From NCBI RefSeq assembly GCF_004193775.1, contig NC_041002.1, positions 17,479,535 to 17,543,534 of the forward strand: a stretch of DNA of 64,000 nucleotides, in the 5' to 3' direction. The stretch comes from Glycine soja (lineage: Eukaryota > Streptophyta > Magnoliopsida > Fabales > Fabaceae). The position numbers and the translations under genes are program-made. The notes below the pieces were generated by a model that had not been told where the DNA came from, did no database searches, and saw only the letters and a program-made list of their open reading frames with translations. Shown here one piece after another: positions 55,134 to 63,191 of this stretch (its first letter is position 1; every line of letters starts with the position of its first letter).

Positions 55134-55985
55134 TCATGGGAACCCCTTGATCACTATTTGAAAAATTAAGAAAAGTAACGCAATAAAACATACATTTTTC
55201 TGTATTTTCATATTGATTATTCCTACCAAAAAGTATGACAAACCTAAGGTGTCTCATATGAGTACCTAAGTTTGTATTGAAACTAAATATAAGAACAATC
55301 CTACCAAATGGGTCCCTATGTACACACACCATGAAGATGTTAGGTGCACGAGTGATTTTATAAAAGAGGGTTGCACCACTCAAAACATTCATCATACCAC
55401 CTATTTTAGGGACTTGGTGCCTAATAATACCTATTTTGGGCACCAACAAAGCACAAGGATTTAAGCTCTTGCGAACCAAACCCTCATCCAACAACTTCTT
55501 TACTTGAGGAATAAACTCAAGCCCAAGAGGTGTGGCAATGCTAGCAAGTGTCTTTTTACAAAAGAGAAAATGTGGAGGTTGTCTAAGAGGGAAAGTTTCT
55601 TTAATGTTTGTCTTAATTGTAAAATGAGTTTCCTTCTTAGCTAACCTCTTGGAGGAGACACTTACCTCCTTACACTTCTCTTTAACCACTAATGGTTGTC
55701 CTTCTTCTCGGGGGTAGATTTCTTCACTAGATTCTTCCCCTTTTGCTTTTTCACTTTCACTAGAGGAAGGTGAAGTAGTAGCCTTAACTTGGCTACTATA
55801 AATGTCTTGGCCCCTCATAATCATGGTTTTTGCACAGGGGCATTGAGAAGTAATGTATCCTCTTCCAAGACATTTAAAGCACTTTATAGAGCTAGTTTTC
55901 TCATGCATACTAACCTTAGGGACTCGCTTTTCTATTGTCTTCCCCTTATCATCTTTGGGCTTAGAAGGTGTCACCCCTAAGATGC
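55133..55985 (-). pseudogene. Fragment I: gypsy gag zinc knuckle and RT remnant
   Basis: On the minus strand the frame from the E LTR junction reads ILGVTPSKPKDDKGKTIEK, the zinc knuckle CFKCLGRGYITSQC, and LLDEGLVRKSLNPCALLVPK as in composite D. It continues past SGATLFYKI into a decayed RT second half (APNIFMVCVHRD, THMRHLRFVI, NTEKCMFYCV). The RT centre is missing just as in D, and the YxDD region is also eroded. It is therefore a second, less truncated member of the family whose gag was captured in D. It is the landing site of element E; GATGC at 55981-55985 is the expected left target copy. Confidence 0.8.
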
Positions 55986-56921
55986 TGTCATACCCTAATT
56001 TCGTCCGGGGACCTTTGCTTGATGACATGCGACCTTTGTTTGGTCCTTGTAAGGTGCTTGGCACCCATCATTGGGCAATTTGTGAAATTCCAGGACGTTC
56101 CGGAAAACAAAAGAAAATATTGATGCACAATCCGTAAGGTTCCGTGACACACCGAAAATCAAATGGGAAGCATCGTTGCACAATTAGTGAGGTTCCATAA
56201 CATTCCGTAAGTCAAAAAGGGGATGATTATGTAATCCACAAGGTTCCGTAACATTACGGAAAGAAAACAAGTATCATTACGAAATTCGTAAGTTTCCGTA
56301 ACTTTACGAAAAAAGAATCACCAAAAAAAGGCAGGGGGTGTACTTAGTAAAAATGGGGGTGCAAATAGCAACCAGGCCCACTTGGGCCCTCCAGAAGATT
56401 CCTCCAGAAGGCTGTTGCTTCTGGAGGAAGCAACCCTGCTCGCCTGGGCGAGCTGAGATCGCCTGGGCGAGCTGGGTGGCAAGCTTCTCCCCCAATTTTC
56501 TATAAATAGGGGGAGAAGTGAAGTGAAAAAGGGTTCAGCCCCTTAGGCACTTCTCTCTCTTTCGAATTTGCTTGGAAAAATTGTTTCCGTGAAGAAAATC
56601 TAAGCCGAGGCGCTTCCGAAACGTTTCCGTAACGTTTTCGTAAGGAATTTCGCGAAGGTTTCGACCGTTCTTCGACGTTCTTCATTCGTTCTTCATCGTT
56701 CTTCGATCTTCAACGGGTAAGTACCTCGAACCAAGCTTTTCGATTCATTCTATGTACCCGTGGTGGTCCACATTGTGTTTCGTGTATTTTTATTCTCGTT
56801 TCATTTACTTTTTATACCCCCTTTTGACGTGCTTAAGCCATTTTATTTAAGTCATTTCTCGCTTAACCTAAAAATAAAATAAATTTCCACCGATCGTTTG
56901 AATTGTATTATCCGTTAACTT
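55986..56921 (+). repeat. Truncated 5' LTR of element E
   Basis: It matches the LTR of element B from TGTCATACCC up to TATCCGTTAACTT, then joins CTCTCCCTTATAGG of the internal leader (homologous to about 35583 in B). Roughly 1.5 kb, including the LTR end and primer site, is deleted. Two palindromic boxes (56438 and 56456), TATAAATAGG at 56501 and GTAAGTACC at about 56717 are retained. Confidence 0.9.
56438..56510 (+). promoter_or_regulatory. LTR promoter of element E: two palindromes and TATA box
   Basis: GCTCGCCTGGGCGAGCT (56438-56454) and AGATCGCCTGGGCGAGCT (56456-56473) precede TATAAATAGG at 56501, the same layout as in element B. The promoter is intact although the LTR is truncated downstream, so transcription of ORF1 remains possible. 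Confidence 0.7.
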
Positions 56922-57313
56922 CTCTCCCTTATAGGTCCCTTAAATAGGGGCACGGAGCAAACACGCTGCGTGCCATTTTTCACACTGCCATGCATAAATA
57001 TCATATACCCTTTTGCTTATGTTCAGTGAATATTGTCATGCTATTGCGCCTTTTGCATATGCATCGCATAGGGGTTCTGTCTTGATCCCCTCTATAGACA
57101 AATCAATGGAGGGACCGGGTCACCGTTTTAAATACATACGTTGGGGCACTTTGCTACCCCTAGACGTTGTGTCTAAAAAGGAGACAATGTCCCAGGCACC
57201 CGCATTCTTAAATTACAGCAGTGTCATATGCATTCCTTCATGCATTCATCCATTCCACCCATGAGATATCGGAGTTTTGATTTGCACCAGCTTTTTGTCT
57301 CACTTTAGTAAGC
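56922..57313 (+). other. Shortened leader of element E
   Basis: About 390 bp of untranslated sequence matching 35583-35992 of element B. Small frames are not conserved between the two. Confidence 0.7.
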
Positions 57314-59179
57314 ATGGGGACAAATCAAACCGGCAAGAGGTTTTACCAAGTCAAGGTTAAAAGCCTAGATACCACCAGCATCAAGGAATTAGGGCGGTTG
57401 ATGGAACTTCTCCAAATGCAAGCCTTCCGCAAGATTTACGGAAAGATCTTAGAGTTGACCATAGCAGAGATATCCATAGAAGCCATTGCATCACTCACCC
57501 AATACTACGACCAGCCTTTGAGATGCTTCACGTTCGGAGACTTCCAATTGGTACCAACCATTGGAGAATTTGAGGAAATTCTAGGATGTCCTCTCGGGGG
57601 AAGAAAACCATACCTTTCCTCCAGGTGTCTCCCCTCTTTGAGCAGAATTGCAACTGTGGTCAAGGATTCAGCAAGAGGTTTGGACCGCATAAAACAGACT
57701 CGGAACGGCATAGCGGGCCTACCACGGAGGTACCTAGAAGACAAGGTGAGGGGTATGGCCAATCAAGGAGATTGGGTCCCGTTTATGGATGTGTTAGCTT
57801 TGCTAATTTTTGGGTTTGTCCTCTTTCCAAACGTAGATGGTTTGGTGGACCTAGCAGCAATCGACGCTTTCCTTGCATACCACCATAGCAAGGAAAGTCC
57901 GGTGGTGGCTGTCTTGGCAGATTTATTTGACACATTTAACCGAAGGTGCGAAAAGAGTAGCGCACGGATCATGTGTTGCTTGCCCGCCCTCTGTGTTTGG
58001 TTGGTTTCACACTTATTCCAGCAAGACACAAGGCATCCATGTCCGCTCCAGAGCCATCGCTCGTGTACTGAAAAGAGGAGAATAGATTGGGACCAGCTTT
58101 TGGCTGGGATAGGAGGTAGAACAATCAATTGGTTCCCCCGATGGAAGGAAGGAAAGGAGGGAGTCCTTTTCTCATGTGGAGGGTACCCAAACATTCCGCT
58201 GATAGGAACGAGGGGTTGTATTAACTACAATCCCGCGCTCGCTATAAGACAACTAGGGTACCCCATGAGGGGAGCACCGATGGAAGAAAGCATGTCTCCT
58301 TTCCTTGTGAGGGATTTCGGTGCACAAAATTTCAAGGCTATACAAAGAATCCATAAGGCATGGGAAACCCCGTTAAGGAAAGATCAAGAACTTAGGGGCA
58401 TTCGTAATGGCATCATTGGTGGTTACCAGGAATGGCTGAAAGTTCATATACGAGGTTTAGATTGGCTCGCCAAGTTAAAAATCGTCAGCGAAGAGAGTTT
58501 TGAAGCACCGGAAGAGGACGAAGAAGTCCAAGCTCTCAAAAGCGAGTTAGGAAAGGCGAAACTTGCCAAGGAGAAGTTCAAGTTGGCCGCTACACACATC
58601 CGGAAGGAGTGTGCCGGATTACGGGAAGAGAATGCAACTACCGAAAGAGCCCTTGAACAAGAGACCAAGAGGGCTCGCAAGGAAGAGTATGGCCGGAACA
58701 AATTTCGCGGAGCTCTGTGGGGTAGCAACAATGAACTCAAGCTGCGAAGGGAAGAGAGGGACCAGTCACGAGCACATAGCATAGTTTTGAAAGAGGAGTT
58801 AGTTGCCTGTTCAAGGTCCAAAAGAAGCTTGTCTCAGCGTTTATGCGAGACGGAGACCAACATGCTAGCTATCATCGCCAAGTACCAAGAAGAGTTAGGT
58901 CTAGCCACGGCCCACGAGCATAGGGTCACGGACGAGTATGCCCAAATATACGCGGAAAAAGAGGCTAGAGGAAGGGTGATCGACTCTTTACACCAAGAGG
59001 CAACCATGTGGATGGATCGGTTTGCTCTTACCTTGAACGGGAGTCAAGAACTTCCCCGATTGTTAGCCAAGGCCAAGGCGATGGAGGACACCTACTCCGC
59101 CCCCGAAGAAATTCATGGGCTTCTCGGCTATTGTCAGCATATGATAGACTTAATGGCCCACATAATTAGAAATCGCTAG
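57314..59179 (+). CDS. ORF1 protein of Ogre-like element E, 621 aa
   Basis: An uninterrupted 621-residue frame begins MGTNQTGKRFYQVKVKS. The N-terminal 380 residues form a globular region with YDQPLRCFTFGDFQLVPT, EILGCPLGGRKPY, a hydrophobic stretch VLALLIFGFVLFPNVDGLVD, and GGYPNIPLIGTRGCINYNPA. This region is like the plant transposon-associated domain found upstream of gag in Ogre elements (I believe DUF7745, to be checked). Residues from about 395 to 560 are Glu/Lys/Arg-rich and look like a coiled coil. The tail is SQELPRLLAKAKAMEDTYSA...IRNR. The same ORF, broken, is in element B. Its role is unknown. An extra ORF before gag is a defining feature of Ogre elements. The start is supported by the same ATG context in B (35993). 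Confidence 0.85.
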   Translation: MGTNQTGKRFYQVKVKSLDTTSIKELGRLMELLQMQAFRKIYGKILELTIAEISIEAIASLTQYYDQPLRCFTFGDFQLVPTIGEFEEILGCPLGGRKPYLSSRCLPSLSRIATVVKDSARGLDRIKQTRNGIAGLPRRYLEDKVRGMANQGDWVPFMDVLALLIFGFVLFPNVDGLVDLAAIDAFLAYHHSKESPVVAVLADLFDTFNRRCEKSSARIMCCLPALCVWLVSHLFQQDTRHPCPLQSHRSCTEKRRIDWDQLLAGIGGRTINWFPRWKEGKEGVLFSCGGYPNIPLIGTRGCINYNPALAIRQLGYPMRGAPMEESMSPFLVRDFGAQNFKAIQRIHKAWETPLRKDQELRGIRNGIIGGYQEWLKVHIRGLDWLAKLKIVSEESFEAPEEDEEVQALKSELGKAKLAKEKFKLAATHIRKECAGLREENATTERALEQETKRARKEEYGRNKFRGALWGSNNELKLRREERDQSRAHSIVLKEELVACSRSKRSLSQRLCETETNMLAIIAKYQEELGLATAHEHRVTDEYAQIYAEKEARGRVIDSLHQEATMWMDRFALTLNGSQELPRLLAKAKAMEDTYSAPEEIHGLLGYCQHMIDLMAHIIRNR

Positions 59180-59413
59180 GAAACTTGTATGGTCTCTCAG
59201 ACCTTGACTAGATACAACTTTTTGAAATAAAATGAGTTGGTCCCATGTTTCTACTCCAAAAAGCTTGTGCGAATCAAATCACTCCTGCATTTTATCTCTA
59301 GCATGCATTCTTTCTTTCTTTACCCACTCCTCACGTTTGGTTTTTTAGGGAAAAACACCATAACTAAACGCGCCACAAGGCATCCCTATCGCACCAGATC
59401 CAAATCTAGAACG
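59180..59413 (+). other. Spacer between ORF1 and gag, element E
   Basis: Short spacer. The gag frame is open from 59237, but the matching B sequence and the composition favour a start at ATG 59414. A T-rich tract followed by TTTTTTAG/GG at about 59340-59350 could act as a splice acceptor. Confidence 0.45.
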
Positions 59414-61879
59414 ATGGGTGATCAGGAGACACAGGAACAGATGAAAGCCGGCATGTCGGCTATGAAAGAACAGATGGCCTCCATGATGGAGGCCATGTTA
59501 GGAATGAGGCAGCTCATGGAGAAAAACGCGGCCACCGCTGCCGCTGTCAGTTCGGCTGCCGAAGCAGACCCAACTCTCTTGGCAACTGCGCACCATCCTC
59601 CCTCAAACATAGTAGGACGGGGAAGGGACACACTGGGGCACGATGGCAAGCCTCACCTGGGATACAACCGAGCGGCTTACCCTTATGGATTGCCGCCCAA
59701 CTACTCACCACCCGTCTTGCAAGATGATGCGGGCCATATTGCTTCTCCCGTCCTTGAAAGAGACCCTCCTCAGCAGCCCGACGAGGTCCACAAAGACCCT
59801 CAAGACTATGCTCGAAGGGATGTCGAGTTCTATCCCCCGATCCCCGAAGGGCCGACACCCAGCACGTTGCCTCAACCCAACATCGCAACACAACCAATAG
59901 TTTTGTCCACGGAAGGACCGCCCCCGGCAACTGAAGAAAGGAGGAAGCTCGATCTCCTCGAGGAAAGATTGAGAGCCGTGGAAGGATTTGGGGACTATCC
60001 GTTCGCAGACATGACGGATCTTTGCTTGGTACCCGATGTTGTTATTCCCTCGAAGTTCAAAGTGTCGGACTTCGACAAGTATAAAGGGACGACTTGTCCC
60101 AAAAACCATCTCAAGATGTACTGTCGCAAGATGGGCGCACACTCTAAGGATGAAAAGCTATTAATACACTTTTTTCAAGATAGCTTGGCCGGAGCCGCGG
60201 TAGTTTGGTACACTAATTTGGAAGCTTCCCGTATCCGTACTTGGAAGGATCTGATTACTGCCTTCCTAAGGCAATACCAGTATAATTCTGATATGGCTCC
60301 CGATCGCACTCAGCTGCAGAATATGTTCAAGAAAGAGGGTGAAACCTTTAAAGAATATGCACAGCGGTGGAGAGACCTGGCGGCACAAGTAGCTCCTCCC
60401 ATGGTTGAGAGAGAGATGATCACCATGATGGTAGACACTCTGCCAGTGTTCTACTATGAGAAGCTAGTAGGTTACATGCCGTCTAGCTTCGCGGACCTAG
60501 TGTTCGCCGGGGAAAGAATCGAGGTAGGGTTGAAAAGAGGAAAGTTCGATTACGTTTCCTCCACAAGTACGAATGCCAAAAGAATCGAGACAACGGGGGC
60601 AAAAAGGAAGGAAGGAGATGCCCATGTCGTCTCTTCAACGCCCGCATGGGTCAAGCCCCCGCCGACACCTCATGGTACCCATCAGTATGCGCAACATCAC
60701 CCGAGCTTCTCGGCTCATACCGGGAACGCCTCTAGTTCAGCACCTGTGCAGCCTAAGGCACCCACCCAAAGGGAAGCTCCCCAAGTTCCAACTCCGAACA
60801 CAACTCGCCCGGCCGGTAATTCCAACGCAACAAGGAACTTCCCTCCGAGGCCATTTCAAGAATTCACCCCACTCCCAATGACATACGAAGACCTCTTGCC
60901 GTCCCTCATCGCCAACCATTTGGCCGTGGTAACTCCCGGAAAGGTCCTCCAACCCCCTTTCCCAAAGTGGTATGACCCTAATGCAACTTGCAAGTACCAT
61001 GGGGGTGTCCCGGGGCATTCCATTGAAAAATGCTTGGCCCTTAAATACAAGGTCCAACATTTGATAGATGCTGGATGGCTGACTTTCCAAGAGGATCGAC
61101 CCAATGTGAGAACCAACCCGCTCGCCAATCATAGAGGGGGAGCGGTTAACGCCGTTGAGTCCGATAGGCCGCGCTGGTCTAAACCTTTAAAGGATGTGGC
61201 AACCCCTAGGAGGTTTATCTTTGAGGCCCTACAAAAGGGAGGTGTGATTCCTCATAGTGGGCATAAGGAGGATTCCTGTTTACTGCATTCTGGCGAGCTG
61301 CATGACATGGAAACGTGTTTGGGAGTAGAGGAATTGTTACAGCAAATGATAGATCAAGGTCGACTGGAAGTTGGCAGTGAAGGAAGAGAAGAGCAGCATA
61401 TATGCATGCAGTCCACGGATGAGAGCGGTGTTGCGAGGCCAAAACCCTTGGTGATATACTTCACCAAGGGCGCGGCTTCGCAAAAGCCCGGACACTCCTT
61501 AGCAGCTAAACCTGTTCCTTTCCCATACCAAAATAGCCACGCAGTCCCATGGAGATATACACCTCCGAGGGAGAAGGAAGAAGAAGCCACTGACGTCAGC
61601 TCGTTGTCGGCTAAAGTAACAAATATCACAGGACTGAGTGGTGTGACCCGTAGCGGTCGTGTGTTCGCGCCTTCGGACCTACCAGTCCAACCCGCGAACG
61701 TCAAGGGAAAAGGGAAAGTGGTGGAGGAACAAGATGGCGAAGCACCCCACGCTTCGAATAAAGATATTCCGGCAAAAGGCCTTCCGGAGAAAAAGGATGG
61801 TAAAAAGAAGGTGTCGCTAGAGGAAGCCAGCGAGTTCCTCCGTATAATTCAGCAGAGCGAATTCAAGGTTATCGAATAG
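59414..61879 (+). CDS. Gag of element E
   Basis: The frame is open from 59237; ATG 59414 (MGDQETQEQMKAGMSAMKEQ) is the likely start. Order: a Met/Gln/Glu-rich helical N-terminus, an Ala-rich stretch and a Pro-rich stretch. Next is the conserved gag region with FDKYKGTTCPKNHLKMYCRK, AGAAVVWYTNLEASRIRTWK, and EYAQRWRDLAAQVAPPM. A second Pro-rich linker leads to two unusual zinc-knuckle-like motifs, CKYHGGVPGHSIEKC (CX2HX5HX4C) and CLLHSGELHDMETC (CX2HX4HX4C). It ends at a TAG (61877-61879) in the same frame as the protease that follows, at a place where relatives read Gln. Gag forms the particle that packages element RNA. Confidence 0.85.
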   Translation: MGDQETQEQMKAGMSAMKEQMASMMEAMLGMRQLMEKNAATAAAVSSAAEADPTLLATAHHPPSNIVGRGRDTLGHDGKPHLGYNRAAYPYGLPPNYSPPVLQDDAGHIASPVLERDPPQQPDEVHKDPQDYARRDVEFYPPIPEGPTPSTLPQPNIATQPIVLSTEGPPPATEERRKLDLLEERLRAVEGFGDYPFADMTDLCLVPDVVIPSKFKVSDFDKYKGTTCPKNHLKMYCRKMGAHSKDEKLLIHFFQDSLAGAAVVWYTNLEASRIRTWKDLITAFLRQYQYNSDMAPDRTQLQNMFKKEGETFKEYAQRWRDLAAQVAPPMVEREMITMMVDTLPVFYYEKLVGYMPSSFADLVFAGERIEVGLKRGKFDYVSSTSTNAKRIETTGAKRKEGDAHVVSSTPAWVKPPPTPHGTHQYAQHHPSFSAHTGNASSSAPVQPKAPTQREAPQVPTPNTTRPAGNSNATRNFPPRPFQEFTPLPMTYEDLLPSLIANHLAVVTPGKVLQPPFPKWYDPNATCKYHGGVPGHSIEKCLALKYKVQHLIDAGWLTFQEDRPNVRTNPLANHRGGAVNAVESDRPRWSKPLKDVATPRRFIFEALQKGGVIPHSGHKEDSCLLHSGELHDMETCLGVEELLQQMIDQGRLEVGSEGREEQHICMQSTDESGVARPKPLVIYFTKGAASQKPGHSLAAKPVPFPYQNSHAVPWRYTPPREKEEEATDVSSLSAKVTNITGLSGVTRSGRVFAPSDLPVQPANVKGKGKVVEEQDGEAPHASNKDIPAKGLPEKKDGKKKVSLEEASEFLRIIQQSEFKVIE

Positions 61880-63013
61880 CTCAACAAAACTCCGGCCAGG
61901 GTCTCGCTGTTGGAGTTACTCATGAGTTCCGAGCCTCATCGGGCTCTGCTAGTAAAAGTTCTGAACGAGGCCCACGTGGCCCAAGACATCTCGGTAGAAG
62001 GTTTCGGAGGGCTGGTCAATAATATCACTGCCAACAACTATCTCGCCTTCGCCGAAGAAGAAATCCCCGCCGAGGGGAGAGGGCATAATAAAGCTTTGCA
62101 CGTATCAGTCAAGTGTATGGACCATATCATAGCCAAAGTGCTCATCGATAATGGTTCCAGTTTAAACGTGATGCCTAAGAGCACTTTGGAGAAATTACCA
62201 TTCAATGCCTCCCACTTAAAACCGAGTTCAATGGTGGTTCGTGCCTTCGACGGCACCCGCCGAGAGGTTAGGGGAGAGATCGATCTCCCAGTACAGATAG
62301 GCCCTCACACCTGTCAAGTTACTTTCCAAATAATGGATATTAACCCTCCCTACAGCTGTCTGTTGGGGCGCCCGTGGATCCACTCAGTAGGAGTTGTTCC
62401 CTCAACAGTCCACCAAAAGTTGAAATTCGTAGTGGAAGGGTATCTGGTCATCGTATCAGGCGAGGAAGACATCTTGGTGAGCTGCCCATCCTCTATGCCT
62501 TATGTGGAAGCCGCAGAGGAATCATTAGAAACCGCTTTCCAGTCTTTTGAGGTGGTAAGCATTTCCTCCGTGGACTCCTTCTCTGGGCAAGCTTGCCTGT
62601 CCGATGCAGCAGTAATGATGGGCCGAGTTATGTTGGGGAACGGTTACGAACCCGGAATGGGTTTAGGCAAAGACAACGGCGGCATAACTAGCCTGATAAA
62701 TGCCAAAGGAAATCGTGGGAAGTATGGTTTAGGCTATAAGCCCACTCAGGCAGATATAAAGAGAAGCATCGCGGGAAGGAAGAGCGGTGGTCAAAGCTCG
62801 CGGTTGAGACAAGAAAGTGAAGGAAACCCGCCCTGCCACATAAGTAGAAGCTTTATAAGCGCGGGTCTGGGAGACGAAGGTCAAGTGGTCGCGATATACG
62901 AAGATGATGTTCCGAGTACATTGGATTTGGTACGACCATGCCCTCCTGATTTCCAACTGGGAAATTGGCGAGTGGAGGAACGCCCCGGCATTTACGCAAC
63001 GAGCATAATGTAA
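61880..63013 (+). CDS. Protease with C-terminal G-patch domain, element E
   Basis: This is in the same frame as gag, separated only by the TAG at 61877. The first ATG after it is at 61922 (MSSEPHRALLVKVLNEAHV). The aspartic protease region has VLIDNGSSLNVMPKSTLEKL, where DNGS stands for the usual DT/SG as in other Tat-lineage elements, and LGRPWIHSVGVVPSTVHQKL as the second half. Further on, GNGYEPGMGLGKDNGGITSL followed by GKYGLGYKPT is a G-patch motif, an RNA-related glycine-rich module. The tail GNWRV...SIM ends in ATG-TAA, where the predicted donor GTAAAC overlaps the stop, so splicing would continue the frame into RT. Confidence 0.85.
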   Translation, partial: LNKTPARVSLLELLMSSEPHRALLVKVLNEAHVAQDISVEGFGGLVNNITANNYLAFAEEEIPAEGRGHNKALHVSVKCMDHIIAKVLIDNGSSLNVMPKSTLEKLPFNASHLKPSSMVVRAFDGTRREVRGEIDLPVQIGPHTCQVTFQIMDINPPYSCLLGRPWIHSVGVVPSTVHQKLKFVVEGYLVIVSGEEDILVSCPSSMPYVEAAEESLETAFQSFEVVSISSVDSFSGQACLSDAAVMMGRVMLGNGYEPGMGLGKDNGGITSLINAKGNRGKYGLGYKPTQADIKRSIAGRKSGGQSSRLRQESEGNPPCHISRSFISAGLGDEGQVVAIYEDDVPSTLDLVRPCPPDFQLGNWRVEERPGIYATSIM

Positions 63014-63191
63014 ACCTTTACGGTTTTAAAAGCTCTATAGTTGGGCCTAGGCTTTAGAGTTTTTCCTTTTGTTAAGGCTTTGTGTCTTTCGTTTTTGAAT
63101 TTATAATACAAGGATCTTTCTTCATCTGTTCCTACGTCTCTACCCATTCTCATTCATTTGCATCTTTACTTCTTTATTTCTGAAACGGCAG
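63010..63191 (+). other. Predicted spliceosomal intron between protease and RT (element E)
   Basis: The donor is AAT/GTAAAC and the acceptor is AAACGGCAG ending at 63191, after a pyrimidine-rich region. Splicing joins AT (63008-63009) to A (63192), removes the stop, and reads on as SDDESPEGTNTWDS. Phase and position equal the intron of element A (136-284), while intron sequence and length (182 versus 149) differ. Confidence 0.75.
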
